Below the pieces are notes generated by a model that was not told where the DNA came from, did no database searches, and was given only the letters and a program-made list of their open reading frames with translations. Positions 12,401-26,332 of a stretch of 64,000 nucleotides of DNA are shown here, piece by piece (position 1 is the stretch's first letter; every line of letters starts with the position of its first letter). The position numbers and the translations under genes were made by a program. This DNA comes from Hofstenia miamia (taxonomy: Eukaryota; Xenacoelomorpha; Acoela; Hofsteniidae). The stretch spans positions 358,600 to 422,599 of the forward strand of contig CABFPE010000239.1 in NCBI GenBank assembly GCA_900660155.1, written 5' to 3'.

Positions 12401-15400
12401 GGAAGTTCATGTGGATTACATCCAAAAAGTATGAGGACACAATGTCACCACAATAATGTACTCGACGTCTATCTACTGCATAAATGTCAATGTTTACTTT
12501 TGTATAAATTAAATTTCAAATACTTGTTTTGGAAAAGTTCACAGTCTATTTGTTATATGCAAATATTTTTTTTGAAATTCATTATTTTTATGAATACATA
12601 TTTATCATATCTTTTATGTTACTCCTAAAAGTAGAATACATGGATAGAAAATTCAATAATTGTTACATTGCTAAAAAATTATCTTGTTATGATATTAAAA
12701 TGCAGACCTTTAAACTTTCCTACAATTAACATGAAACAACCACATTTTGTCTTCTTTCACGCAACCCATATATAATGATTTTCTTCCCGCATATTTTAAA
12801 TTCAAATTATTCAGGCTGTTTTTAAAAAATTACATTCAATGCTTTACAATTAACATTATTTTCATGGACTTAAAGGTCTATCGTGCTAACATTTTATGCA
12901 TGTTAAGAATAGTATTTTACACTAAAAAATGAAAATCAAAGTAATGAGTTTTCAAGTTCTGTTTCATGGTGGCATGCAAATGGTAATAACAAGTTACTTT
13001 GAACTCATAAATGGCCTCCGACTTAAATTTAAATAGAAATACAATTCTTGCAACCTCTTAACAAAGCAAACAGGCAAATTGTCAAAAATAAAGATTATTT
13101 TATCAATATTTTGATACCATGTTATGTGGTCATTTACATACATTATAAAACGCAATTATTTTTAGAATATGCAATTATGTATGCATTTGTGACGAATTAT
13201 GGGGTGAATTGGTAAAATTACTAAATCATCCCTCTCCATCAATTTTTGCTGGATCCGCCTCTGGTGTCATTTGCACAACACCCAGCTCTGGTTGAACGTG
13301 TTTATGAGCCTGCTATGGAAAAGGGGCTCATCAATGCTTGACAAAAATTGCGAAACATGGGCATTAGTTTACTAATGCTTACAGCCATCGAGAAACATAG
13401 TTTCTTAGCAGGCCTTAATAATGGCTGCATACAGTTAGGTGAGACATGTAGTAATTAATGTACATACTGTATAAAATATTTTTTATTGCAATTTGAATTG
13501 AGATGAGACGACTAAGTTTATACAGGGTGGCCACAAAGTCGCGCACCAATGTTAATATTTTTTTTGTTAATATAATTTTTATTTTTTATTTCAGATCACC
13601 CATGCCATTGACTACAGAGCAGAGCGTAGAAATAATTTCATTATATGGTCGTGATGGTGCAACCAACAGAAGTATTGCTGAGCAATTCCACAGGAACCAT
13701 CCTTATGAAAATGTCTCACACACTTCTGCCGGTCGCTTAATCAACAAATTCAGAGAAACTGGTAGCGTCGTTGACAAAAAGCGAAGTGGGCGTCCAGGTT
13801 TATCTGCGGAGACACGTGCACAAGTGTTGGAAAAAATTGCAAGCAGTCCAAGGAAGTCAGTGCGAAGGGCAGTAGGTGAAATTGGCATTCCTCGTTCAAC
13901 GATGCAGAAGGTCCTCAAAGTAGAAAAGTTTCATCCTTACAAACTTCAAATTCTACACAAATTATACGAGGATGATAGTTTAGCATTTGTAAGGCTTGTA
14001 AAGAACCTTGAATTTGAATAAATGTTACTACTATAACTTTTTTCATTAATATTGATGCGCGACTTTGTGACCATCCTGTATAATAAAAGTAGGTTTGAAG
14101 AAATTCTAGACGCATTCCAGCTCACCGTGAAATATTTTACTGACCTCGCTTTTGCATAATAAATTTTTTTCTATGTGTCCCTTCTAATTAAAAGGAATTA
14201 TAATAATAATATTTATAGGGTTAACCTAGTCAGCAATATTGTGTTTTAGTGAATGAGCATTACAAATAATGAAATAGTTGCTTTCTACTTTCAAGAGATC
14301 TCTCAAGATGACAAAGGCAAACGATACAGATGCATTTGCAAAGTAAAGCGAACGCAGTCCAAGGGTTCACGATATTCAAATCTCATAAATCACGTATTTA
14401 CAGCACATCCTGATTATAAATCAAAACTTTTGAAACCAAAATCGCAAGGCACCTTTTATTAATAAGAAAGCAAATAATATCTTCTCTTGGATGAATTGGA
14501 CAATAATAGGAAATCGCTAGTTTTCTTTTTGTGAGAAAGAACGGATTACGTAAGTACACAAATCTAAACCCAATATCGTGGAACAGTTTAGCAAAATATG
14601 TGAACTTGCTGACAAAACTGTTGAGAAAAAGCTAACGGATCACTGCCGCTCCATTTTAGAATTATAATTGATGGTTAGACGCAAAACTTTACACATTAAA
14701 TAGAGGTTTTTCTGCATATGCTACTGAAAATGCTACGCAATTCCCACTTTTAGCCTTTTCGCCCTTACAGAACGGAAGTTCCTTCAACGCTGAAAATTAT
14801 GTCGATTTTTTGCAAACAATTCTTGAACTGCTGTATTCGGCAGGTATTAAGCGCGTGCAATTCTTGTTTGCTGATAATTGTTCTGTTAATAAACGTATTG
14901 CAGATCTTAGTGATATATCTCTGGTGGACAGTGGGAGCCACTGATTTAACCTCGCTTTCTATAAAGAATTAAAAGAACACCATCATATCTTGGAAAAAAT
15001 TAACAATCAAATGAAACGACTCAGTACTCTAAAAAATGCTGCAAAAAACTCATCTGAGGTACATTATCAGAAATACTACCCCGGTGGACGTCTGGCTACA
15101 GCATGGTTGAGAGGTATTTGGAGCTGTACGAATGTCTGAATGTTGAAGATAATGATTTGGGTGTATTCATGCTCTCGCCATTAGAGCATAATGCAGTAAA
15201 ATATTTGTCTAAAAAAATTAGTGATCTAGCGTCAGTTACATTAGAATTACAGAAGAATTCCAGCACATTGTCAGATGTGCGCAGTCTCTTTCATACTACA
15301 ATTCAAGAGTACAATTCAATGGCATATTACTTATCAGCTAATGCACAAATAGTACACAAGCCTAACTTCGAAAATGACGTATCAAAACTACAAGCTCACT

Positions 15401-18400
15401 TTAAAGAAGACAATTTATTACCTCAGTGTGAAATCCCAAAAATTAGGGAAAGTTCCGGAATTTGATAAAATTAAAGCAGAAGCTCAAACAACTACACTTG
15501 CGCAAAGAGCTCTTCAAAACGCAGTTTTCAGAAGACTTACAGACTTCGGCGTATCAGGCAAAGCATGTGGTTCCAACAAACGATAGTTTTGAAAGACTCT
15601 TTTTCTGAAAGTTAATCATGAACTTTGGAATGTTAACGTTGTTGCCAAGATAGTTAACAAAGAGTAATGCTTGTTGTTTTTCACTTACATTGAGTTAGAT
15701 TTGTAAAATTATTATTTGGCGAAAATACATTCAAACTACAATAGTCTACAGGTATATAGTATTTATCAAGATAATCTAGATTATCTAGATAACCTATCTT
15801 GAAGGAAATTATTATCGAAATAATCTACTTTTAGCTTTTTTGAAAAAGTTCTTATCGAAGATAAGTTTGGGGTGTGACTTATACACGCAGTCTAAAAAAT
15901 ATACTCGTAAACTTCTCACTACGTTCGGGTTAACGTAGTTTTAAGAATATGCAAAGGCAGAAAAAAATTTATTGAACAATAAGACAATGGAAAATATCTA
16001 ACAATTGGTTAAATTTATCGGGTAGAATTAAATGAATGGAAGAACGTATGTGTGGCATCACGAATGCGGCTTTTACCCACTGTATACCTGTAACTTGAAA
16101 AACAACGTTCAAGGGTGCCGGTGTGGCGTATACATAGTAGCGGCTTATACACGAGGATTTACGGTATTAGTGCAAAAATTTGAAGAGACTGCATCAGCAA
16201 TGGAGATCAAACTTGTCAAAGTTTAACCAGAAGCCCCCAGAAGTCTACTCGACGCTTGTCTCAATAATTTAGCAGAAGTAATGTAAGCGTCTTCAAACTT
16301 CTAAAGGAAAGAAAATGAAAATCGTATATTCCACGTGATATCAAACCTTATTTGAATTTTCAGGGTTATTTTTGGATATGGTGAAACCTGATAGAACACA
16401 ATTTTGGACAAATTATGGTGGTTGGATAAGTATATTTCAAATTCAATACGCAAATTAACCACAACCATTGTGTTTATTGAGTATCTGAAAATCCAAGGGA
16501 CGCAATTATAAAATCTGTGAACTTATCATCTGTCATTCCGGTCTGAGCTGCCATTTCTTTTCTCAGTATTATCGGGCCCATTTTTGAAGACACCGCTTAA
16601 ATAAAAACATAGTAAAAATGTATTCAATTATTTTTTTCGAAAAGCCAAATACATGTATATGTTAATTGCTAAGCAAATTGTGTTTTAGTAACTTTTTATA
16701 AAAAATTTGCGGATACTGATTGGAAGTTTATTGCGTGGTAGTGGTATTAATTTGGAAATTGTTAATACATGTATAGCACTTCCATTATATTTAATGATGA
16801 CTTTCCGAAAGCTATTTTTTTGTTTTGTTGTTTAAGTATTTATATAAGTTTAATAAACCGTGAAACTTGCTTAAAATCTGGAGATAAAATTGCTGATTGC
16901 ACTTTAAACCTGTTGCTGTCTGTTGATTAAGTACATTATACTAATAGAGCAGGTAAAAGTCCATTTCTTCTATCCTTATTAATCATACTTGATTCATTCA
17001 AATGGCTAACAACAAATGCATAAATTACAGATTAAACCTTGGTGATATTTTTAACTTACCTTAGACCTCTTTGAAGTCATTACTTGAATCTCAATTTTTT
17101 CAACATGACACTTTCACTGATTATGTGTACTCACCTTTCACTTTACAATGAAATTTACACATATTTGCTGAAAACAATTGCGAAAGCAACACTGTTGTGA
17201 TTTTTACAAATTGTTCCTATTTTTAAAGGCTAAAATTCTTGCCATTAATAATGTTCAGATAAGGACGGTTTCCTTTCATGTAGAGAGACCTCAAAAACGC
17301 ATTGAAATGAACCGCGCAAGAAGTCAGAACTCGTGGTTTAAGAACGAAAATGAAATAGGAGTCAGCCCTCTAACTTATGGAGCTTTCAGATTCGGGATAT
17401 CATTATTAGTTTATAAGTCATAAGAGCCTAACGTTATTTTAAGAAACTATGAAAAATTTAAGAATTGCCTAGAGCTTAAGGTTAAATATTATATTTTACG
17501 AACTTTTATGGGTATACCAAATAAATTTCAATTGACATATGCGCTAATAATAGATCTATCTATATCGAAAGTCTTCAAAACATTAACAAGACAATTGATA
17601 ATTTAAATATAAATGTATACAAAACATTGAACTAACTTGAATTGACATCCAGGGCTGTAGAATACAACACTCGGCATCTACAAAAGCGCGTCGAATGCAT
17701 TGCGAAGCACAAGCGGAGACTATGCTTGGAGTAGTTCCTTCCAGTATGGTCAACTTAGTGATATCAATATGAATATCTTTCAATGGGTATCCTAGTAAAT
17801 GTCCACTAGAACATCCATCAATTATACCAATTTCAAGTGCCTATGAAAATAGAATCTTATGAATACTACTTCATAAAAGCTGGACTATTGAGACAAAGAA
17901 AATCAAATGACATGACTGGAGTATAGAAGCCTGGTTTACGTAGAAAAATATATATTTTCATAAAAAAATCCTTTCGGAAAAAAGATTTACATGTAAGTTC
18001 AAAATAAAAAATATCATATTGAAGATGATTTGTGCCCAAGGTAAATCTACGCTATAAAATCATGTGATATCGTGCAAAATAATTGCATATATATAAAAAT
18101 ACATACATCTCAGAAACAATATTCATGTAAAATAGGTAGCTTAAAGCGGAAAACAGCTGAGGGTCCGAACCCTGATTATACTTTAGTAAAATGGGTCCTA
18201 TGGCTAACCTTATATCAGTCCAGAATAATGGTTATTTTGAAATTAAAAATTATGTTTAAGTGTTAAATTCTAAAAACCAATAACTCTTAATGTAACGTGA
18301 TATTGTAGTGTATCACTATATAAGTTGTCTTAAAGCTACTATTACTCTATGCAATCCAATCGCAAGAAGTGCAGCATTTTTCGGACTATAAGGCCCGCAT

Positions 18401-21400
18401 AAAATCCTTATATTTGTAAAAAAAAATCAGCATATCCGGCTTATATTGCGGAGCTCCTTAAGTATGAACAATGTATATTTACACTGAACTGAAAAACAGG
18501 GTGGGTGTGTTTAAAACATCATGTTTAAAACAAGGCAGTAAAAAACAGTTTAAAACAGAAAATAAAAAACATATTTTAAACACACCCCGCCCTAAATAAC
18601 CAATTTTAACCCTTCTTTTTTATTTTAGTGTATATGACCCCCCTTCTATTAACCTATTTTAATGAATTTACTGAATTGAATTTCCTTTTCTCAACTTTGT
18701 TTGTTATTTTTTAAAACCAATTAAAATTTTCTTAAATTTAGTTGCATCATTTCAAATTTGTTTTTCACGAAATGTTGAAATTTTTAAGATTTTTAAGCAT
18801 GCCTCGACCGAAACATGTTATTTGGGACTCCTTCGTGCAAATCAAAATTGATGGCAAGGATCGGGCCAAATGCAAACGATGCCAAGTCGATTTAGTACCT
18901 TTGGTGGAGCGGATGAAAACACACGATATTTCTTGCAAACCACGAAAGCGCCCAGCAGCAGATGACACTCCAGGAACATCTGGGGAGGCAATCGGTCCAA
19001 CATCCTCTAAGTTGAAGCAAACGACTATTCAACCGATAGTAACAAGCAAGACAAAGCAACACGAAATCGACTTACAGATAACAAGGTAAAATTTATTTTA
19101 AAAATTCAAAATAACCCAGGCTTTCCTTTGATTTAGGTTTTGAAAAAAATTATTATTAATTAGTTTATCAATGTTAATCAATTATCCATGTTTGCTTAGA
19201 TTTCTTATTGCGACCAATACATCTTTCCGATCAGCCGAGAACGTTCAATTTAAGAAGCTTGTTCAGACACTGCGACCAGGCACAACAATACCTGATAGAC
19301 ACGATATTGCCGGAAAACATTTGGACGAAATATACGAGCAGGGAAAATCAAAAGTGGTACAGATTGCTGAAGGACATTTCGTTACCTTGGCGATGGATGG
19401 ATGGTCATCACCAGTTAATGATCCAGTCATTGGGATATCTTTTGTTTTGGCTGGAACTTGTTATTTAGTAAATACGATTAACACGACAGGCGATTCACAC
19501 TCAGCAACATTCCTTTTTGATTTGGCGAAACAACATATCGAGCTATGTGAAAGCGAGTGGAAAGTCAAGGTCGGAAGCGTGGTTACAGATAATGCATCCA
19601 ACATGAACTTGATGCGACAACACTTGAACGAGTTCAATCCTAAAGTTCACGTGTATGGTTGTAATGCACATATTGCTAACCTGCTCGCTAAAGACATTCT
19701 ATCATCCAAAGAAATGAAAAAAGTTCTTTCTAAAATTATACTCGTACTTAAATTCTTGCGCAATAACCACGCTGCTTCAGCTGAACTCAAGGCAAAAAAA
19801 ATGAACCGCCCTAATCTACCTTGCGAAACGAGATGGAACAGCAACGTAGACTCACTTGATTATTTCGTTATACACTGGAGCGACATTGCATGTATTGTTA
19901 ATAGTTTGTTAAAACCAACCGACACTGTATATCAGGCCATGGAGGAGCTACCCCTCAAACGTGCTGCCAGTGACACGCTTGAGTTTCTGAGGCCACTGGG
20001 TAACGCCCTTGATAAGTTGCAGAGTGATAACTGTACAATTGCGGAGTGTGTTGAAATCTGGAATGACCTTACGGAGAAAACTCCAAATGAATATATGGAG
20101 AAGTTAGCCGCCCGTAAAACAATGGCGCTTCCCAATGTTTTCTACGCTGCAAACTTGTTGGACCACAGATACCGTGGCAATAGGTTGTCGCCAGTAGAAG
20201 TTGCAGCGGCCATGGAATACCTACAAATGGTTGAGGCAAAGTGTTTGCCAGAAATCACAAAATTTTTGGGCTTTGAGCCACCTTACTGCAATTATTTGTT
20301 TGGGGATGGCTATAATGCGGTTGCACCCAGCGCTTGGTGGTCGAGTGGCTTACGATTGGGCTTTGACGAAAGTTTCACTATCATTGCAAAGTCTCTTGTT
20401 ACAGCAATTGGATCCAGTGCTGGATTGGAGCGCCAGTTTTCAAAACTGGGGATGACCTACGGGAAATTGCGCAGCAACTTGGATATCGAAAAAGCTGGAA
20501 AGATGTCTTTTTTGTATAGACAGCTAAACCATTGACTTTAAAACAGCTAACGAAATTTTATATTTCAAATCGAGCAGAATTTGAATAAAATGTTCTTGTG
20601 CATAAACCAAAGTTTTAAGCGATAGAGTAGTCTTGGCTATATCAAATTAATAAAAAACATAAAAAACATAAAAAACGTGTTTTTTCATGAAAAACATGTT
20701 TAATTGTATTTTTCGATAAAAAACGTTTTGAACAACCACCCTGCTGAAAAATCGGTAAGCGACGAAGCCACTCACTTTGATTATCAAAGTATAATCGCTG
20801 CTGGTTTTAAATCTCGTGGAGTCAGCCCTCTATTCTGTCTAGACAAATTTGTTTTGGGGTGACGAATTCTGAGCAAAAACCAACTGATTCGAGTTAATCC
20901 CAGTGACGATAAACCAATCAACAACAGATCAATATGAAAGTATTCGGCGATTATGAAGTTTTTTCAATTACCAAAACTACTTTTTGTGGTACGTATAGTG
21001 CTTCAACTTTCGATAATTAAGGACCCTAAAACGGCACCTGTTAAGAGACATGCTTACAAAGCGGATTTCAAACTCAAGGCCATCAGCCACGCAATACAAC
21101 ATGGGAATAGAGCAGCAGCGGAACTGGAGATAACAAGAAGATGATCATCGTCAAGTAAAGAAACCGAAGAAGAGTTTTCGAGGGAACAAGTCAAGATAAC
21201 CACATTTAGAGGAAAAAATGAGCAGTGGATTACTGAACAGAGAACAGCAGGTAGAAGCGTCTCTACAGTTTCCATCAGACTTAAACAAATAGCGATGGCA
21301 AGTGATATGAAAATTAACGAATTTCAAGGAGGTCCTTAATGGTGCTTCCGTTGTATGAAAAGGCGTCATCTCTCTATCCGCACAAGAAGTACCATTTCGC

Positions 21401-24400
21401 AGCAACTACCACATGATTACGGAGAAAAGGTGGCCATCTTTCACACTTACTGCAAGGACAAGATCATTGAAAAGAAGATCCAGCCAGATCACATCACAAA
21501 CATGGACAAGGTCCCTTTTACCTTTGACAGCCCATGAACCGTACCGTAGAAAAAACAGGAACGTCTACTGTATCAATACGCACCATAGGGAATGAGAAAT
21601 CAGCCTTCACTGTAGTTCTCGGTTGCCAGGCTAATGACCAGAAATTACCACCCATGGTTATTTTTAAGAGGAGGACATTGCCAAAAGAAACGCCTTCTGT
21701 TGGAATCATTGTCAAGGTCAATCCAAAAGGCTGGATGGATGAGGAGAAAATGAGTGGCTGAGAGAAGTTTAAGTCAGGAGACCAGGTGGCTTTCTTCACA
21801 CGTCTCCGGCTTTATTAATCTATTGCTCCATGTGCACTCATGCCACTGAAACTGTTAAAAGCCAAGTAAAGAAAACCAACTCGGACCTTGCCATCATTCC
21901 TGTAGGAATAACCAAAGAACTCCAACCGCTAGATATTTGTGTCAACAGGGCCACTATCTGCTAAGATATCGGCCTCAACTGAAGCCTGAGCTTTCACGAA
22001 GGCAGGAATCATCAATAAACAGCCAAGCAGCCGCAATGAGACTGAATCTGATTATGGGTTTGCTTAAAGCTACTATGGCCGAACTATTAAATTCTGACAC
22101 CGAAGATGAGGAATTTGGTGGATTTGTGGAAACGGAATGATTGAAAAAGTGAAAATGCTTTTTTGTGTAATATTGACAGATATTATTACGGTAATTATTT
22201 GAATAAACTCTGACTTATCCGATCATTTTTTTTGTTTTCTGCGCCTTACAATTCGGTGCGTCTTTATATAAAAATAAATCCGTTCACCGATACTGTGCCT
22301 TATAATTCGGAGCGTCTTATAGTCCGAGAAATACGGTAATTAAATATTAGAATCGCAACTATGTCTTCACTATCAGAAGCGATTGTGGTTGTTCTTGCAA
22401 CTGATCACTAGAAGCTGGTTTCACTGTGCATTTCAAATATAAATGATTTAAACCTCATTGTTGATTGGATACTGCCATTATTCATTTCAAACAAAAATGT
22501 TCTTTTAAAATTGTTATTTTCAGAGAGGTAGTTTTTAAGCGCAACCCTTGCTCCGGCGTAGTTTCGTTTCATTTTAAGGCACGACATGGTCCAAACACAG
22601 TCTATTCAAATGCCCGCAAGCATTTTGTAACGATCAAGGTTGAAATTACAAAGTGCAATTTTTAGCTATTGTTTTTCAGTGGTTCTGTCATTGGACCTTG
22701 GTAACGTAAACAATGATTAATTCTTTAAGCAGTTTAGAATGGCTGAGGATTTCAAACTTTCGAACATGCGCCATTGGATGGCAAATTTGCAGAATGACAA
22801 CTTAATTTTAAAAACCACTAAATTTGAGGTCTAAAATGGACTCGTCGACAGCAAAAATGCAAACTGCAGACAAAGAGGGAGGGAGGCGAATAAAAATAGC
22901 ATATCTTGAACAAAATATAATATAGAAGAAAAGCTACTTTTACTTACACAGAGTTCAGAAGTTGACAGAACTATTTATAATTGCCGTTCAAGCTCGTCTT
23001 ACACGGAGCTCAAAAGCCTAATTTGTAAATCAAAAAAGTCGAAAAAAATTACTAAAGATGAAAATTAAGAAAATACCTTTAACAATGACAAATCGCTAAT
23101 CGACTTAGACATTGAAATAGATAAAGGTGGCGTGGAGTTCGGGGGAAGTGGTGAAAGGGTTAAAACTAAGGAGACTGATTGCTGTTTGGAATGAATTTTT
23201 TCATTAATTTCCTCCGAGACTTTAACGACCTTTTGAACAGTTTCACGATATTGAATCTGCATTCGACCCAGCAGTAATCGAATGCCATACTCTCTTCGAA
23301 GACGACGAGTGGTGACTTCTAGATGTAAATCTCCCATTCCACCAAGCACCCACTTAATAAATTAACAAATTAGTAAAGTTTATACAATCTAATTTTAATG
23401 ATACAATAAATTTGAGCATTCGATAAGGTTCATCACATCAGAAAAGCATCATTTGAATGTAGTTGGTTGAATTTGTGGTTTCTCATAAACTCATAAGAGT
23501 CAAAGCAAATTTATTGCTTAAATGTATATAAAAACTATAAACTAACACATGAAAAAAAAATATTTACAAAACTAAATATGCAATATTAATTAAAGGGCAG
23601 ATTTAGAAGTAATTCGACCATACGTTGAGTTTATTATCTATGCCCAATAATGTTTGCCTATTTAATAAAAATTGTTTTATTTTTTCTTAAAGTGTTTATA
23701 GTTTTTCTCACATTTTATATCAATACTTAAATCATTCCATAAGATTGAACATTTAAAAGAAAATGAATCTTGACGATGATTGATGCTAAAAAGTGTTTTA
23801 CTTCATTTATTGGTTTTGATGTAATTATTAAGAACACTTAATGAACTTAATTCATGAATAAATTTGTGAATCATACATAAAGATTGATACTGAATAAAGT
23901 AACTCGGGGCCAAGATATCATATGATGATCTTAATTGGGTTTTGGATTCATGTTTTTCAATATAATTAAGTGTTCTAAATGCCCAGTTAAACATTTTTGC
24001 TAATGAACGTTTTTGCGATGTGAGATTTTGAAAAAGAAATGCACAAATTATATTGACTTAAGACAAATGAATGAATTAGTTCTACATGCGATGATTTTCC
24101 TACATTGCGTAAATGGTACAAATATTTTATTCCACATGCCATCTTTTTTAATTTGTGGGAGAAGAAATGATCGAAATTTAAGTCATTGTCTAATAATATA
24201 CCTAGATAGTTTACACATTTACTTTGACTAATTTCGTTATCAAAAACATTAATTTTAATATTTTCAGTAAGCCTTTGTTGTTGTTTAGATGAAAAGATGA
24301 TAAATTGAGTTTTGTCAGAATTGATTTTTAGTTTATTAGGTTTGAAATATGTTACGAGATTTCCAATATCTTTTGTCAAGTGTTTGGTTGCCTCAAAGGA

Positions 24401-26166
24401 TTTTTTTGCTGTTCTTAATATGTAAGTATCATCTGCGTATTGGTAAATAGTTCCATTTGTCGAGGATTTTGAAATATCATTTACGCATAATGCAAATAGA
24501 ATGGGTCCTAATACAGTTCCTTGTTGCACACCAAGATTTGTAGAAGTATACTCTGAAAAAATATGGTGGATTTTAACTCGTTGTTTGCTATTGCTTAAGA
24601 AACTCATAATAAAATTTACTGCATTTAAACTGAAACCTTGTCGCCTTAACTTTTGTTTTAAAATATCGAAATTCATTGAGTTAAATGCTTTAGTTAAATT
24701 AAGTAAGACCACTGCTGTGAACAAATTTTGATTTGTATTTATTTTAATCTTTTCTGTGATTGATAAAATCGCATCAGATGTACTGAACTGTCGAAATCCA
24801 AACTGATTACTTGATAAAATTTTATTGTATTAACAAGCTTGTACATTTGTGCGGCTAGTAGTTTTTCAAATATTCTTGAGAAGGGGTGTGTTATACTAAT
24901 TGGCCTGTAGTTCATGGGGTCTAGCGGGTCTCCTTTTTTATATAACGGTAAAATATCAGATTGCTTTAAAAAGGTAGGAAAGTTATTATTTATAATACTT
25001 TGATTAAATACTACAAGCAGGTATTCACCAAAAATATAGAAATATTTTTTAATTATCCATTACGGTAGGTTGCCGGATCCACAAGATTTATTAGAATCTA
25101 GTTTATTTACTACATTTCTAAGATCATGACAGGAAATTAAGTTGAAATGAAACTGTTCCCTTCGTATAACCGGTTGTTGAGATGAATTATTTCCAATTTT
25201 TCCGAATTTAAAATTGAATTTACCCATATTTTCAAAATTTCTGTTTAAAATATTTGCGGTATCCTTCTTATTTTTGTACGTCCTATTATCATGCTTTATT
25301 TCTTCAATGTGAATATTTAGCCCTTTAGTTTTGCCAATGCTTTTATTAAGAAAATTCCATCTTTGGTTAGATTTTTTAAAGCGTTTGAAGTAATCCTTTA
25401 CCTTAGTTTCGTACCTAGATTTGCGGCTCTTTTTGATTAATTGCTTAGCGTGCTCATAATTGGTCCAATTAAGATTGATGGGATCCGATTTCGCAAGTTC
25501 AAAGTGTTTATTTTGCTTAATTATCTGTTCTTTAATCAAATCAGAATCACGGGGTTGGTTAATCACTGGTCTTAATTTAGTGCAAATTAATTTGGTTAGC
25601 AGTGGCGCTACTTGGTTTAAGGGTTTGGTGATTCCACGCATGATAAATTTCAACATACTATCGGCATCATTAAAAGTGTAGATTAGATCAAAGCATATGT
25701 TCTTCAAAATGTCGATACATTTTTTATCATTAAATTGATTAAAGTCGAAATTTTAAAAAGGATTTTAAATGATTACCTAGTAAATAACAGAATTTGATTG
25801 CATAATAATTTGAATACACTTTTGTAATTTTCGTGGAATTAAATTTGAATTGCACCTGAATAAGTTACTAGATCTTTGACAAGAACGACTTGGGCGAAAA
25901 CGTGATGAGATCAAGAAACTAAGCATTGCAGTGATGTAGAAGATTGTGTGATGCGTTGCAAGTTTTCAAGAGTTAGGAATGACACCTTTTGAAGCTACTG
26001 AAGCATAAGAACGAGGTGAGTCAATAGAAGAAGAAGGCTGAGAAGTTATTGTGCGGCGATTGATCAGAAAGTGTGAAAAGATTTCGATTATATGAATATT
26101 TGGAGAAATAAAGGAACTTATGATTTTGTTACATTCTTGAATGGTGTTAAAGGAATTAAATATTTT

Positions 26167-26200
<34 letters not shown>

Positions 26201-26296
26201 NNNNNNNNNNNNNNNNNNNNNNNNNNNNNNNNNNNNNNNNNNNNNNNNNNNNNNNNNNNNNNNNNNNNNNNNNNNNNNNNNNNNNNNNNNNNNNNN

Positions 26297-26332
<36 letters not shown>

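Larger units (their letters stand above)
7486..13263. mobile_element. Interval bounded by hAT-like ends (CAGWGGCGGATCCA)
   Basis: The left end reads CAGTGGCGGATCCA at 7486. The right end is its inverse, TGGATCCGCCTCTG, ending at 13263. Flanking 8-mers are GTGTTATG (7478-7485) and GTGTCATT (13264-13271), 6 of 8 identical, as expected of an old hAT duplication. The 5.8-kb interior holds a LINE fragment, stacked inverted repeats and a Tc1 relic, and no hAT transposase that I can see. Either a non-autonomous element was filled by later insertions, or two MITE copies lie by chance in this orientation. Confidence 0.55.
18375..22336 (+). mobile_element. Broken pogo/Tigger-like transposon, split by a hAT element
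   Basis: The left end TTTTTCGGACTATAAGGCCC (about 18377) matches the inverted right end, TATTTCTCGGACTATAAGAC, ending near 22336. Inside the right end the unit CCTTATAATTCGGAGCGTCTT and a variant repeat twice. A TA follows at 22337. The transposase lies to the right of the hAT insertion. The left end is eroded. Confidence 0.82.

Noticed and set aside
15870-16160. pogo-type MITE between two TTATACACG motifs
   Set aside because: The two motifs share a core but do not form a consistent pair of ends with TA on both sides.
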